NCBI RefSeq assembly: GCF_017084525.1
Contig: NZ_CP070950.1
Location: 3,472,001-3,536,000, forward strand
Direction of reading: 5' to 3'
DNA length: 64,000 nucleotides
Source of the DNA: Conexibacter sp. SYSU D00693
GTDB lineage: Bacteria; Actinomycetota; Thermoleophilia; Solirubrobacterales; Solirubrobacteraceae
Shown here: positions 24,346 through 33,124 of the stretch, in pieces
How positions within the stretch are numbered: the first letter of the stretch is position 1
Layout: each line of letters begins with the position of its first letter
Notes under the pieces: model-generated
Told to the model about the DNA's origin: nothing
Seen by the model: the letters and a program-made list of their open reading frames with translations, nothing else
The model's database searches: none
Program-made: the position numbers and the translations under genes

Positions 24346-25804
24346 AGGAGCGCAGCAGGGTCTCCCCGATCCCCATGGTCGAGAGCGTGAGCAGGCCGAC
24401 GAGCACCACGGCGGCGGCGAGCGCGCCGGCGCGGCGCGGGAGGCGGTCGGCGATCGTCGCGAGCGCAAGGGCGAAGGCGCCGATGGCCGGCAGCAGGTAC
24501 CGGCCGGTGATGAGCGGGTCGCCGCCGCCGAGGATCGCGCGGTAGGAGGCGAGGTGCAGGAAGCCGACGATCGCGCCCGCGAAGAGGCCGACGAGGACGA
24601 CCTGCAGCGCGTGGGCCTTCAGCCGGTCCCAGTGGCGCACGCCGAGGGCCAGCAGGACGAGGAAGGCGCCGACGAGCCCCACCTGGACGGCGGCGCGAGC
24701 GGCCTCGGGCAGGACGACCTCGTAGGAGCCGAAGCTCGCGAACCCCGTGTCGACGAAGACCTGGCGGAAGCCGTACTCGGGCCCGACGCGGGCGCCCATC
24801 GTCTCCAGCGGCGGCAGGTAGAACTGCCAGACGAAGCTCAGGAAGCCGCGGACCGACGCGCCACCGACGTCGAAGTTCGCCTCGCCGCCGTAGGCGCCGC
24901 CGGTCCCGCCGCCGATGACCTTCAGCACCAGGCCGCAGAGCGCCAGGCCCGCGAGCGCGGCGCCGGCGCCGATGGCCGCGCGCCGCAGGTCGTCGCGGTG
25001 GCGCAACGCGATGACGGCGGCGGCCGCGACGACGAACGGGACCAGGGCGATGCCGCGGCCGTGGGTCAGCAGGGCGCCGCCCGCGGCGAGGCCGAAGAGC
25101 GCCATCCGCCGTGGCTCGGGCCCGCGCTTGAACGCCCGGATCGCCAGCCACAGGGCGGTCGTGCTGAGGAGCATGAGCAGCGCGTCGGCGTTGACGATGC
25201 CCGAGATCTGCCCGGCCATCGGGTGCAGCGCCACCGCGCCCGCGGCGACGACCCGCGGCAGCATGCGCGTGAAGAGCTCGGCGGCGGCGAGCCAGGCGAC
25301 GAGCGTCGTGAGGACGAGCAGCAGCACCGAGACGGTGCGCATCGCCTGGAGGTCGGTGAGGAAGCCGCCGGGCGTCAGGCGGTACGGGATCGCCTCGAGC
25401 GCGTAGTACAGCGGCGGGTTCTTGGCCAGCGGATTGGGGCCGTCGCCCGCCTCCGCCGCGTCGGCGGGCAGTGCGTCCTGCGCGCGGTCGAAGGCCTGCG
25501 CGTCGCGGTCGCGCCACGCCGGCTTGACGCCCGGGTTCTGCAGCATGCGCCGCAGGCCCAGCTGGTCCAGCGCGATGGCCTCGGCGCCCGGGTAGGTGCC
25601 GCGGCCGCCGTCGACGGCCGGCCGGTCGCCGGTCTCGGCGAGGTGCACGGCGTAGGCGACGTGCTCGCTCTCGTCGAAGGCCTGCAGCGGCGCGGTGACC
25701 ACCGACCAGGCGAGCCCCAGCACGAGCGCGGTGGCGAGGAGCAGCGCGAGCGGGAGCGGGACCGAGCGAGCCGCCGTGGCGCTGGGGATGGCGCGACGGA
25801 GCAT
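24338..25804 (-). CDS. DUF2142-like / GT-C multi-spanning membrane protein
   Basis: This 488-aa protein has about eleven hydrophobic segments. The first outer loop carries FDESEHVAYAVHLAETG (about residues 42-58), the acidic motif of DUF2142 proteins, a GT-C-like family common in actinobacterial surface-glycan loci. NPPLYYALEAIPYRL follows, also typical. It probably uses a lipid-linked sugar donor on the outer face. The ATG at 25804 is the first gene of a three-gene operon, with a TACGAT box 11 nt upstream. The frame is open further upstream but has no start signals there. Confidence 0.78.
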   Translation of the reverse strand: MLRRAIPSATAARSVPLPLALLLATALVLGLAWSVVTAPLQAFDESEHVAYAVHLAETGDRPAVDGGRGTYPGAEAIALDQLGLRRMLQNPGVKPAWRDRDAQAFDRAQDALPADAAEAGDGPNPLAKNPPLYYALEAIPYRLTPGGFLTDLQAMRTVSVLLLVLTTLVAWLAAAELFTRMLPRVVAAGAVALHPMAGQISGIVNADALLMLLSTTALWLAIRAFKRGPEPRRMALFGLAAGGALLTHGRGIALVPFVVAAAAVIALRHRDDLRRAAIGAGAALAGLALCGLVLKVIGGGTGGAYGGEANFDVGGASVRGFLSFVWQFYLPPLETMGARVGPEYGFRQVFVDTGFASFGSYEVVLPEAARAAVQVGLVGAFLVLLALGVRHWDRLKAHALQVVLVGLFAGAIVGFLHLASYRAILGGGDPLITGRYLLPAIGAFALALATIADRLPRRAGALAAAVVLVGLLTLSTMGIGETLLRSYA

Positions 25805-25815
25805 CGGGCGCAGGG

Positions 25816-25821
25816 ATCGTA
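25816..25821 (-). promoter_or_regulatory. -10 box of the DUF2142 operon
   Basis: TACGAT (minus strand) ends 11 nt before the ATG at 25804. Confidence 0.45.
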
Positions 25822-25854
25822 GCCGCGGTGCACCTCGCCTCGGCGTGCGGCCCG

Positions 25855-25860
25855 TTGACA
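25855..25860 (+). promoter_or_regulatory. consensus -35 hexamer before the DedA-like gene
   Basis: TTGACA lies 24 nt before the ATG at 25885. The hexamer 17 nt downstream (AGCCAT, 25878-25883) is a weak -10, which would favour a GTG start at 25894. Confidence 0.35.
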
Positions 25861-25884
25861 TGGTCCTTAGCCGACTCAGCCATC

Positions 25885-26517
25885 ATGGGGGCGGTGACCG
25901 CCTGGGCCGAGGACCTGCTCACGGGGGGCGGCGGCTACGCCGTGCTCGCCTTCCTGATCCTGGTCGAGAACCTGTTCCCGCCGATCCCCTCGGAGGTCAT
26001 CCTGCCGCTCGCCGGGGCGCAGGTGGCCGCGGGGGACATGAGCTACCTGCCGGCCGTCCTGACGGCGACGGTGGGGTCGGTCGTGGGCGCCCTCGTGCTC
26101 TACGGCATCGCGCGCTTCGGCGGGCGGGCCATCCTCCTGCGCTGGGGCCGGGTCCTGCGCCTGGACCACCAGCGCCTGGACCGCGCCGACGACTGGTTCG
26201 ACCGCCACGGCTCGCCGATCGTCTTCTTCGGCCGGCTCATCCCGGGCGTGCGCTCGGTCGTGTCGGTGCCCGCAGGCCTCAGCGAGATGCCGCTCGCGCG
26301 CTTCGTCGGCCTGACGACGGCCGGCTCGCTGCTGTGGAACGCGGCGCTCATCGGCGGCGGCTGGGCGCTCGGCGAGCAGTGGCGCGACGTCAGCCACGCG
26401 GTCGAGGACTTCGACCTGCTGCTCGTCGGTTCGTTCGTCGTGGCGATGGCCGCGTTCGTCGTCTGGCGCCACCGGCGCGTGCGCCGCCGCCGGACCGCAG
26501 ACGCGCTGGCCGACTAG
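25885..26517 (+). CDS. DedA-family (SNARE-associated) membrane protein
   Basis: This 210-aa protein shows the DedA signature ENLFPPIPSEVILPLAG (about residues 25-41), with the acidic residue and PPIPSE loop, and a second motif FFGRLIPGVRSVVSVPAG with the conserved basic residue. It has four to five membrane segments and a basic C-terminal tail. DedA proteins are proton-dependent lipid flippases; some recycle undecaprenyl phosphate, the carrier used by the surrounding glycan genes. That link is inference. The ATG at 25885 or GTG at 25894 could be the start. Confidence 0.87.
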   Translation: MGAVTAWAEDLLTGGGGYAVLAFLILVENLFPPIPSEVILPLAGAQVAAGDMSYLPAVLTATVGSVVGALVLYGIARFGGRAILLRWGRVLRLDHQRLDRADDWFDRHGSPIVFFGRLIPGVRSVVSVPAGLSEMPLARFVGLTTAGSLLWNAALIGGGWALGEQWRDVSHAVEDFDLLLVGSFVVAMAAFVVWRHRRVRRRRTADALAD

Positions 26518-26533
26518 CCGCCCGCCGCCGCGC

Positions 26534-26539
26534 TACCGT
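26534..26539 (+). promoter_or_regulatory. -10 box of the membrane protein gene at 26548
   Basis: TACCGT ends 8 nt before the GTG at 26548. Confidence 0.5.
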
Positions 26540-26547
26540 GCCCCGCC

Positions 26548-28140
26548 GTGCTGCGGCGGCTCGAGCGCGTCCCCTGGTGGCTGCCGGCGGTGCCCGGCGT
26601 CGCCTTCCTCCTGGCGCTGGTGGTCCAGGGCCGGGACCTGGTCAAGACGCTCGCGCTGAACGCCGACAACGCGGCGCCGTTCGTCATCGCCGAGCTGCTT
26701 GACGAGGCCGGCCCCGGGCGCGAGGTGCTCCTGGGCAACTACGCCTGGTACGAGGCGCTGTGGTCGCTGCAGCTCACCGGCGGCCTGCCCGGGCACCGGG
26801 CGATCTGGGGGCTGCTGCCGTTCGCCGTCATGGGGCTGGCGGTCGCGGCCGTGGCCTGGGCGACGTGGCGGGTGGCCGGACGGTGGGCGGCGCTGTGCAG
26901 CGCGGTGCTGCTCGGCGCGATGAGCCCGCTGCTGATCGCCCAGCTCGGCGAGCTCAACGCCCACGGCCTGGTGCTCGCGCACGCAGCCCTCGCCGCGGCG
27001 GCGGTCGTCCTGCTGGTCGAGCGCGGCGCCGGGTGGGGCCCCGGACGGCTCGCGCTGTGGGCGATCGTCGTCGGGGCGCTCACGGGACCGGGGGTGGCCT
27101 CCGACGTCCTGGTGGTCCTGGCGGCGCTCGTGCCCATGGTCGTCGTCGCGCTCCTGGCCGAGCGCGAGGGCCTGCCGCGGCGGGTCGGCCTCGCGCTCGT
27201 GGCGGCCGCGGCGCTCGCGCTGGCCGGCGGCCTCGCGCTGCACGCGGTCGCCGAGGACAGCGGCGTGCGCAGCACGGGCTTCACGATCGCCTTCGCCGAG
27301 TCCGACGAGCTGTGGCGCAACCTGCGGCTGCTCGGCACGATCGTCGCGGCGTGGGGCAACGGCGACCCGTTCGGCGAGGAGCTCGACCTGTGGTCGGCGC
27401 TCGCGGCGGTGTGCGCGGTGGCGATGGCGGTGCTCGTCTGGCGCGCGGTGCGCGGCACGCGGCGGGGCGGGGTCGCCGCGCTCACCGCTCGTCCCCTGCT
27501 GTGGCGGGCCTACGCCGCGTTCTGGGCGGTCGGCGGGACGCTCGTCGCGGCGGCCTTCGTCCTGACCTCGGTGCCGGTCGACGAGTTCAGCGCCCGCTAC
27601 GTCCTGGCCGGGTGGGCGGCGCTCTGCGTGCTCGTCGTCCTGGCCGCGCGTGACGACCGCGACCGCCTCCTGACCGGCGTGCTCGTCTCCCTCGTCGCCG
27701 CCGTGTCGGTCGTCGAGCTCGTGCGCGGCGAGTCCACCGCCAACACCTCGAACTTCGTGAGCGGCGGCGACACCGGCGCGCTCGCGCGCTTCGTGCGCGA
27801 GCAGGGCCTGGACCACGGCTACGGCCCCTACTGGTCCGCCCTCACGACGACGTGGCAGACGCGGACGGCGGCCAAGGTCTACCCCGTCTACCACTGCGCG
27901 GGGAACGCCGACCTCTGCCCGTACCACCTGCACCGCATCTCCTCGTGGTACGTGCCCAAGCCGGGGGTGCGGACCTTCATCGTCGTCGACACGAAGGGCC
28001 CTGCGCCCGGGGTCGCCGAGCCGTCGCAGCGGATCTTCGGCAAGCCCGCGGCGGTCACCGGCTTCGGCCAGCTCAACGTCTACGTCTACGACTACGACGT
28101 GGCCGAGCGGCTGCGCGGCGCGGGGTCGGTCCGGCCCTAG
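26548..28140 (+). CDS. multi-spanning membrane protein, possibly GT-C-like
   Basis: The 530-aa protein has about eleven hydrophobic segments and a C-terminal outer domain of about 130 residues containing two cysteines (YHCAGNADLCPY). The first outer loop has NADNAAPFVIAELL, a weak parallel to the acidic loop of GT-C transferases. I do not recognise a defined family. Its place between a DedA protein and glycosyltransferases suggests glycan assembly at the outer membrane face. It uses a GTG start fixed by a nearby -10 box. Its TAG shares CTAG with the convergent GT4 gene. Confidence 0.65.
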   Translation: MLRRLERVPWWLPAVPGVAFLLALVVQGRDLVKTLALNADNAAPFVIAELLDEAGPGREVLLGNYAWYEALWSLQLTGGLPGHRAIWGLLPFAVMGLAVAAVAWATWRVAGRWAALCSAVLLGAMSPLLIAQLGELNAHGLVLAHAALAAAAVVLLVERGAGWGPGRLALWAIVVGALTGPGVASDVLVVLAALVPMVVVALLAEREGLPRRVGLALVAAAALALAGGLALHAVAEDSGVRSTGFTIAFAESDELWRNLRLLGTIVAAWGNGDPFGEELDLWSALAAVCAVAMAVLVWRAVRGTRRGGVAALTARPLLWRAYAAFWAVGGTLVAAAFVLTSVPVDEFSARYVLAGWAALCVLVVLAARDDRDRLLTGVLVSLVAAVSVVELVRGESTANTSNFVSGGDTGALARFVREQGLDHGYGPYWSALTTTWQTRTAAKVYPVYHCAGNADLCPYHLHRISSWYVPKPGVRTFIVVDTKGPAPGVAEPSQRIFGKPAAVTGFGQLNVYVYDYDVAERLRGAGSVRP

Positions 28141-29291
28141 GCCAGCGCGGCCAGCAGGCCGGCTTCGACCTGCTCGGCGGCCGCCGACCACGTCCGCGGG
28201 GCGACGAGCTCCAGGCCCGCGCGGGTGCGCTCGGCGCGCTCGACGAGGTCGTCGAGCAGGCGCTCGACCGTGGCGGCCAGCGCGAGCGGATCGGGGTCGG
28301 CCAGCGCGACGGGCCCGTCCTCGCCGAAGCACGCGAGCATCGACGGCGAGCGCACGTCGACCACCGGCAGCCCGCAGGCGAGCATCTCGGTCGGCACGAG
28401 CGACGGGTTGGTGAGCGAGAGGCAGAGGCCGACGGTGGCGCCGTTGTAGGCGCCCGCCAGGGCGTCGGGCTCCAGGACGCCGAGCGCGCGATGGGGGAAG
28501 GCCGTCGCGATCTCGCGACTCTCGCCGAACAGTGCGACCTCGACGCCGGGGCGGCGGCGCACCAGCTCCTCCATCGCCAGCAGCGCGAGGGGCACGGCGC
28601 GGCGTGCCGTGACGGCGCGGGCGTAGACCAGCACGGTCTCGTCGGCGCGGCCGACCGGCAGCGGCTTGTAGCGGTCGTGGTCGACGCCGAGGTCGAAGGC
28701 CGACGCGGGCGCGCCGTAGGTCGTGCGCACGACGTCGGCCAGCCAGGGCGAGGCGCAGATCGCGTGCAGCCCCTGCCCGTAGGTCCATGCGGCCCAGATC
28801 CGCTCCGCGGAGGTCGCGTAGAACTCGGGCTCGTGGTCCTGCACGAGGTAGGCGCGGGCCCGCGCGCCGCCCAGGGCGAGCACCCGCGGCACCGTCTGCC
28901 AGCCCGTGGCGACCGCGACGTCGCAGTCCTCCCAGGCGTCGAACGTCGCGTGCACCGGACCGGCGACGTCGCCGAAGAAGCGCCGGAACAGCTCGCCCGC
29001 GTCGTGGCCCTCGAGGCGGCCCTCGTCGTCCTGGACCCACAGCGAGACCCGGTGGCCGCGTGCCTCCAGGCCGCGGACCAGGTTGGCGATCGTGGAGTGC
29101 CCGCCGCTGCCGCGGCGGAACTGCGGGACGACGACCGCCACGCGCAGCGCGCCGGGGTCGGTGGGCTTGCCGCCGGTGCGCAGCGGCGCGGGCCCGTCGC
29201 GCAGCACGTCGAGCAGCCCCTGCGGGCGCAGCGGCGCCAGCGGGCCGGGCGCGCCCCCGCCGCGGCCGGTGAGCCGGCGCACGACGCTCAC
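28137..29291 (-). CDS. family 4 glycosyltransferase
   Basis: This 384-aa GT-B protein has a basic Gly/Pro-rich extension of about 45 residues, then RVAVVVPQFRRGSGGHSTIANLVRGLEARGH, the usual acceptor-side start. The donor half carries LVYARAVTARRAVPLALLAM, ALFGESREI and a region NPSLVPTEMLACGLPVVDV, in which a single glutamate replaces the usual E-x7-E pair. This is seen in WsaF-type rhamnosyltransferases (family knowledge). It may transfer rhamnose (inference). The GTG at 29291 lies 1 nt after the stop of the upstream GT4 gene. Confidence 0.8.
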   Translation of the reverse strand: MSVVRRLTGRGGGAPGPLAPLRPQGLLDVLRDGPAPLRTGGKPTDPGALRVAVVVPQFRRGSGGHSTIANLVRGLEARGHRVSLWVQDDEGRLEGHDAGELFRRFFGDVAGPVHATFDAWEDCDVAVATGWQTVPRVLALGGARARAYLVQDHEPEFYATSAERIWAAWTYGQGLHAICASPWLADVVRTTYGAPASAFDLGVDHDRYKPLPVGRADETVLVYARAVTARRAVPLALLAMEELVRRRPGVEVALFGESREIATAFPHRALGVLEPDALAGAYNGATVGLCLSLTNPSLVPTEMLACGLPVVDVRSPSMLACFGEDGPVALADPDPLALAATVERLLDDLVERAERTRAGLELVAPRTWSAAAEQVEAGLLAALA

Positions 29292-29292
29292 C

Positions 29293-30531
29293 TCAGCCGC
29301 CCCGGCCGAGGAGCTTCTTCGTCGCCGAGATGCCCAGCTGCACGCTGCGGCGGCGCTTGGCGGCCCGGACGTGGCGGAGGCCCGGCAGCTCGCGGATGCG
29401 GTTGAGCTTGGCGATGTCGCGCTGGGCCTGTGCCAGGCGGTTGAGGTCGGCGCGGTGCAGCTCGATCCCGGCCCGGACATCGCCGAGCAGTCGTGCGACG
29501 TGGGCATAGGGCTCGGGCGGCGGGTTCTGGCGGATCTGGCGCAGCGCCATCGCCATGAACTCGCCCTGCTGGTCCCACGACGGCCAGGCCTTCGCGGTCT
29601 CGAGCGCCCCGGCGCGCAGCTTGTGCAGGAGCTGGCGGTCGCGGGCGAGCAGGTCGAGCTGGCGCGCGGTGCCGCGCAGGTCGTCCCAATCGACGACGAG
29701 GCCGTTGCGGCCGTGGACGACGTACTCGTCGTGCCCCGTCACCTCGGTCGTCACGACGGTCGCGCCGCGGTGGAATCCCTCGAGCGGCGGGCCGTACATG
29801 CCCTCGACGCGCGAGAGCTTGAGCAGCACGTCGTGCTCGCCGTAGAGCTCGGCCATCTCGCGCTGGGTGACGGCGCCGAGCACCCGCGTCGCGCCCGTCG
29901 CGTCCAGGCCCGCCCGGTCGGGGGCGACGACGGTGAGCTCGTGGGGCTCGCGCATGTCGCGCACGGCGGCGATAGCCTCGTTGACCCCTTTGAACCAGGA
30001 CCCGGCGTAGCCCTCTACGAGGATGCGCAGAGGACCCTCGGTCCGGGGCTCGAGCTCGACGAGCGGGACAAAGACGTCCTTGTCGATGCCGTTGCGCACC
30101 AGGAAGACGCGGGCGTCGGGGCGCAGCTGCTCAAGCGTCTCCTTGATCCACGTCGCCTCGGTAATGAAGGCGACAGGGAGGTCGAGCAGGATCGACGCAC
30201 CCACGCGCTCGGGCTGGCCCGGGCGGTAGAAGCGGTCCTCCAGGGACTGCACGAACGACGCGTAGCGGTGGGCGCGCAGGGCGAACGTCGCGTGCGCGGT
30301 CTCCCACCACGTGGAGACGGCGACGTCGAACTCGACCGCACGGGCCTCGGCGACTGTCGCGACGTGCAGATGGTCGAGGTCCTCGTAGGCCCACGTGGGC
30401 TCCTCGGTGGCCCGGGCGAGGACGAGCGTGACGTCCATGCCGTGGCGCGCTGCGAGCTGGCGCGCGTGCTGGACCACAACCCCGATCCCCCCCGAGAGCG
30501 CGAGGTCGTTGACGACGAAGGCGACCTTCAC
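29293..30531 (-). CDS. family 4 glycosyltransferase
   Basis: This 412-aa protein starts MKVAFVVNDLALSGGIGVVVQHARQL and has FLVRNGIDKDVF, ILVEGYAGSWFKGV and the donor motif SRVEGMYGPPLEGFHRGATVV, with both glutamates of the motif present in a spaced form. The C-terminal 80 residues are helical and basic (PPEPYAHVARLLG... AKKLLG), possibly for membrane association. It belongs to a minus-strand operon with the genes at 30528 and 28137. The GTG start overlaps the upstream stop (GTGA). Confidence 0.83.
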   Translation of the reverse strand: MKVAFVVNDLALSGGIGVVVQHARQLAARHGMDVTLVLARATEEPTWAYEDLDHLHVATVAEARAVEFDVAVSTWWETAHATFALRAHRYASFVQSLEDRFYRPGQPERVGASILLDLPVAFITEATWIKETLEQLRPDARVFLVRNGIDKDVFVPLVELEPRTEGPLRILVEGYAGSWFKGVNEAIAAVRDMREPHELTVVAPDRAGLDATGATRVLGAVTQREMAELYGEHDVLLKLSRVEGMYGPPLEGFHRGATVVTTEVTGHDEYVVHGRNGLVVDWDDLRGTARQLDLLARDRQLLHKLRAGALETAKAWPSWDQQGEFMAMALRQIRQNPPPEPYAHVARLLGDVRAGIELHRADLNRLAQAQRDIAKLNRIRELPGLRHVRAAKRRRSVQLGISATKKLLGRGG

Positions 30532-31250
30532 GCGGTGGGGGGCAGGCCGAGACGGCCCTCGAGATCGTTGACGTAGCGCCGGATCTGGGCGAGCTGGGCG
30601 CTCTGGCTGCGCACCTCGACGGCGAGTTGGTCGCGCTCGCGCACGAACCGGCTCACGTCGCCCTGGGCGGCGTGCCAGCGCAGCTCCGCGGTGCGGCTGC
30701 GCTCCCAGGCGCGCTGGGAGGTGGACGCGACCGGCGCCGCGACGGCCGAGGTCGCCAACCGCTCAGCCGCTGGGCCGAAGGCGACGAGCCAGCCAGCAGG
30801 GTGCGCCTCGGCGTCCTGCAGCTCGACCGCGTCCGGGAGCGCGTCGCCCTTGGGCACCACGGCCGCGCCGCGCACCTCGTGGACCTCGGCCACCGTGACG
30901 CCGTCGCCCAGCGCGCTCCGCAGCTCGTGCAGGCCGCCGATGGTCCAAGGGGTCACGCCGGCGTCGGCGAGCTCGTCGTTGGGGACCTCCAGGACGACTG
31001 TGGCCTCGCGCTCGCGCACGAGCGTCTGCAGCTCCTCCACCAGCTCGGCGAACCGCGGGGCGACGCCGAGGACACCGAGACAGGCCACGAGAGCCCGCTC
31101 GCCGGCGCGTGCGCGCAGCTCGGCCAGGGCGTCGGCGTCGTCGGGCGTCACGTCCACCCGGCCCCTGCATGCCGCCGCCACCGGCTCGATCGCCATCTCC
31201 AGGGCCTGTCGCTCGGCCGCCAGCGCGGGCTCGGCCTCGTCACTCACCAT
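30528..31250 (-). CDS. degenerate methyltransferase-like protein with C-terminal coiled coil
   Basis: The 240-aa protein has three parts. The N-terminal region is helical and rich in Glu/Ala. The middle part has VVLEVPNDELADAG, TPWTIGGLHELRSAL and VHEVRGAAVVP, which resembles the C-terminal half of class I methyltransferases attached to glycan clusters, but the glycine-rich AdoMet loop is missing. The end is a probable coiled coil (about 185-235). Catalysis is therefore doubtful; a scaffolding or length-control role is possible. It starts the operon of two GT4 genes and shares a bidirectional promoter with the CgeB-like pair. Confidence 0.6.
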   Translation of the reverse strand: MVSDEAEPALAAERQALEMAIEPVAAACRGRVDVTPDDADALAELRARAGERALVACLGVLGVAPRFAELVEELQTLVREREATVVLEVPNDELADAGVTPWTIGGLHELRSALGDGVTVAEVHEVRGAAVVPKGDALPDAVELQDAEAHPAGWLVAFGPAAERLATSAVAAPVASTSQRAWERSRTAELRWHAAQGDVSRFVRERDQLAVEVRSQSAQLAQIRRYVNDLEGRLGLPPTA

Positions 31251-31257
31251 CGGCGGG

Positions 31258-31264
31258 TAGCGTA
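31258..31264. promoter_or_regulatory. overlapping divergent -10 boxes (TAGCGTA)
   Basis: On the + strand TAGCGT ends 11 nt before the ATG at 31275. On the - strand TACGCT, built from the same 7 bases, ends 8 nt before the ATG at 31250. One shared core would drive both operons. Confidence 0.5.
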
Positions 31265-31274
31265 CCCCGCCTCC

Positions 31275-32207
31275 ATGCGGGTGGCCTTCGTCGGGCAGTC
31301 CACGTTCTTCGAGGCCTGTGCACTGGCCGACGGGGTCGTCCCAACCCTCACGACGCGCTTCTTCGAGTTTCGCGCGGGGGCCGACGCGGGGCGCCTGCGC
31401 GAGCGCCTGGAGGCCTACGACCCGCAGGTCGTGGTCGTCTTCCGGCCGGAGATCATCCCGTCGGGCACGTTCGACGGGCTTCCCGTGCTGACGCTCGGGT
31501 TCCTGACCGAGCCGCTGCCGCGCCGGGCGGCGCCCGGGCAGGCCGGCAGCAACGGCGTCGCCCACCACGACCTCGAGCGCCGCCTCGAGGAGCTCAGCAC
31601 CGTCGACGCCCGGCAATTCGACCGCGTCGTGGCGTTCGACCCGCACATCGCCACGTCGGCCGGCTCCGTGCTGCCCGTGTGGCGCAGCCTGCCGCTGCCG
31701 GTCGCCGACCGCTTCTACCGCGACGTCGGGCCCGCACCCTTCTCCGCGCCGCGGCCGCTCTTCGTTGGGCGCTCGACCCCCCACCGCGAACGGCTGCTGG
31801 CCGACAGCAAGCACCTGCACGACGTCCTGCACTTCGCCTTCGGCGTCGGCGCCGGGGAGTTGCACGACGTCATGGGCGCGCGGGACGTCGGCATCAACCT
31901 CCACAACGAGCCGTACCCGAGCTTCGAGAATCGCGTCTGCCTGCACTTGGCCGCGGGCCACCTCGTGCTGAGCGAGCCGCTGTCGCCCACACACGGCCTG
32001 GAGCCTGGCGTCGACTTCCTCGAGGTTCACGACGCCAAGAGCCTGCAGCACGCGCTCTTCGTGCTAACCCGCTTCCCCGAGACCTGGCACGACGTCCGCG
32101 TGCGTGGCCGGCGCAAGGCCGAGCAGTTCCGCGCCTCGCGCGTGTGGTCCAGGCTGCTCGGCGACCTGCACCGCGACGTGCGCGCCCGCGGCGGCCGCGA
32201 CGCGTGA
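31275..32207 (+). CDS. CgeB-like glycosyltransferase (group 1, short form)
   Basis: This 310-aa protein starts MRVAFVGQSTFFEACAL. Its C-terminal part contains LFVGRSTPHRERLLADSKHL, ARDVGINLHNEPYPSFENRVCLHLAAGHLVLSEP and a closing RVRGRRKAEQFRASRVW, as in CgeB/SpsB-type glycosyltransferases that lack the long N-terminal domain. CgeB family proteins modify spore or surface glycans. It is paralogous to the next gene. The predicted leaderless promoter is shared with the divergent operon. Confidence 0.75.
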   Translation: MRVAFVGQSTFFEACALADGVVPTLTTRFFEFRAGADAGRLRERLEAYDPQVVVVFRPEIIPSGTFDGLPVLTLGFLTEPLPRRAAPGQAGSNGVAHHDLERRLEELSTVDARQFDRVVAFDPHIATSAGSVLPVWRSLPLPVADRFYRDVGPAPFSAPRPLFVGRSTPHRERLLADSKHLHDVLHFAFGVGAGELHDVMGARDVGINLHNEPYPSFENRVCLHLAAGHLVLSEPLSPTHGLEPGVDFLEVHDAKSLQHALFVLTRFPETWHDVRVRGRRKAEQFRASRVWSRLLGDLHRDVRARGGRDA

Positions 32208-33124
32208 GCGCCCTGCGCGTCGCCTTCGTCGGCCGAGGCCGGGAGCTCTTCGGTCATCTCCCGCCCGCCGTGCCGGGCGTCCTCGAGCCGGTCGTGCTCG
32301 ACACAGCCGGCACCTCGGACCGTGGGGTGGCGCGCCAGCTCGACGCTGCGCAGCCCGACGCGGTCGTGGCGCTGTTCGGACTGCAGCTCCCACCGGCCGC
32401 AGTGCTCGCCGGGCGCGACGTCCCGTGCCTAGCGTGGTCCACAGAGCCGCTGCCCCGAGACCACCCGGCGGCCCCGCCCGCGGCGGAGCTCGCCACACGA
32501 ACGACCGTCGCGCAGCTTGACCCCTCCGCCTACGACTGCCTCGTGGTCGGCGACGCGCAGGGCGCGGCGGTGCTCGAGCAGCTGGGTCTCGCGGTCCACC
32601 GCGCGGCACCGCCGCCGGTCGCTGACGGGCTCTTCGACACCGCCCGCCGGCAGCCCAGCCGCCCGCCGCGCGTGGGCTTCGTGGGTGCGTCGACCGAGTT
32701 CCGCGAGGTGTGGCTCACCGACGCCAAACACCGCTTCGATCTGCTGCACGTCGCCCACGGCCTGGAGGGGGAGCGCCTCGCGGAGGTCTTCGGTAGCCTC
32801 GACGTCGCGGTGAGCGTCCGCGGTGAGGCCTTCCACGCTTCGGACCCGATGCTCCTCATTCATCTCGCGGCCGGGCACCTCGTGGTCTGCGACCCGCTCG
32901 GGCCGACCTTTGGCCTTGAGCCCGGCCTCGACCTCCTCGAGGCCGGCGACCCGGTTGAGCTGGGAGACATACTCGCCGCGGTCCGCGAGGCGCCGGAGGT
33001 CTGGACCCGCCTGCGGGTCCGCGGCCGCCAGAAGGCCGAGCGCCTCCGCGCGTCGCGCGTTTGGCCCAGGGCGGTGGGCGATCTCGTGCGCGACTGCGCG
33101 GGTCGGCCTAGGTGTAGTTCCTAG
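32204..33124 (+). CDS. CgeB-like glycosyltransferase (tandem paralogue), 3' end altered by IS insertion
   Basis: The 306-aa protein parallels its upstream neighbour: RVAFVGRGRELF, VGFVGASTEFREVWLTDAKHRFD, AVSVRGEAFHASDPM, LIHLAAGHLVVCDPLGPTFGLEPG and RVRGRQKAERLRASRVW occur in the same order. The GTG at 32204 overlaps the preceding stop (GTGA). The IS481 element begins at 33113. The last four codons and the stop come from the element's left end, replacing a native tail that would have read further toward the convergent gene. The conserved core is intact, so function is probably kept. Confidence 0.75.
   Translation: MSALRVAFVGRGRELFGHLPPAVPGVLEPVVLDTAGTSDRGVARQLDAAQPDAVVALFGLQLPPAAVLAGRDVPCLAWSTEPLPRDHPAAPPAAELATRTTVAQLDPSAYDCLVVGDAQGAAVLEQLGLAVHRAAPPPVADGLFDTARRQPSRPPRVGFVGASTEFREVWLTDAKHRFDLLHVAHGLEGERLAEVFGSLDVAVSVRGEAFHASDPMLLIHLAAGHLVVCDPLGPTFGLEPGLDLLEAGDPVELGDILAAVREAPEVWTRLRVRGRQKAERLRASRVWPRAVGDLVRDCAGRPRCSS
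33108..33112. repeat. target-site duplication (CTAGG), left copy
   Basis: The same five bases occur at 34171-34175 directly outside the other end of the IS element. Confidence 0.6.
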
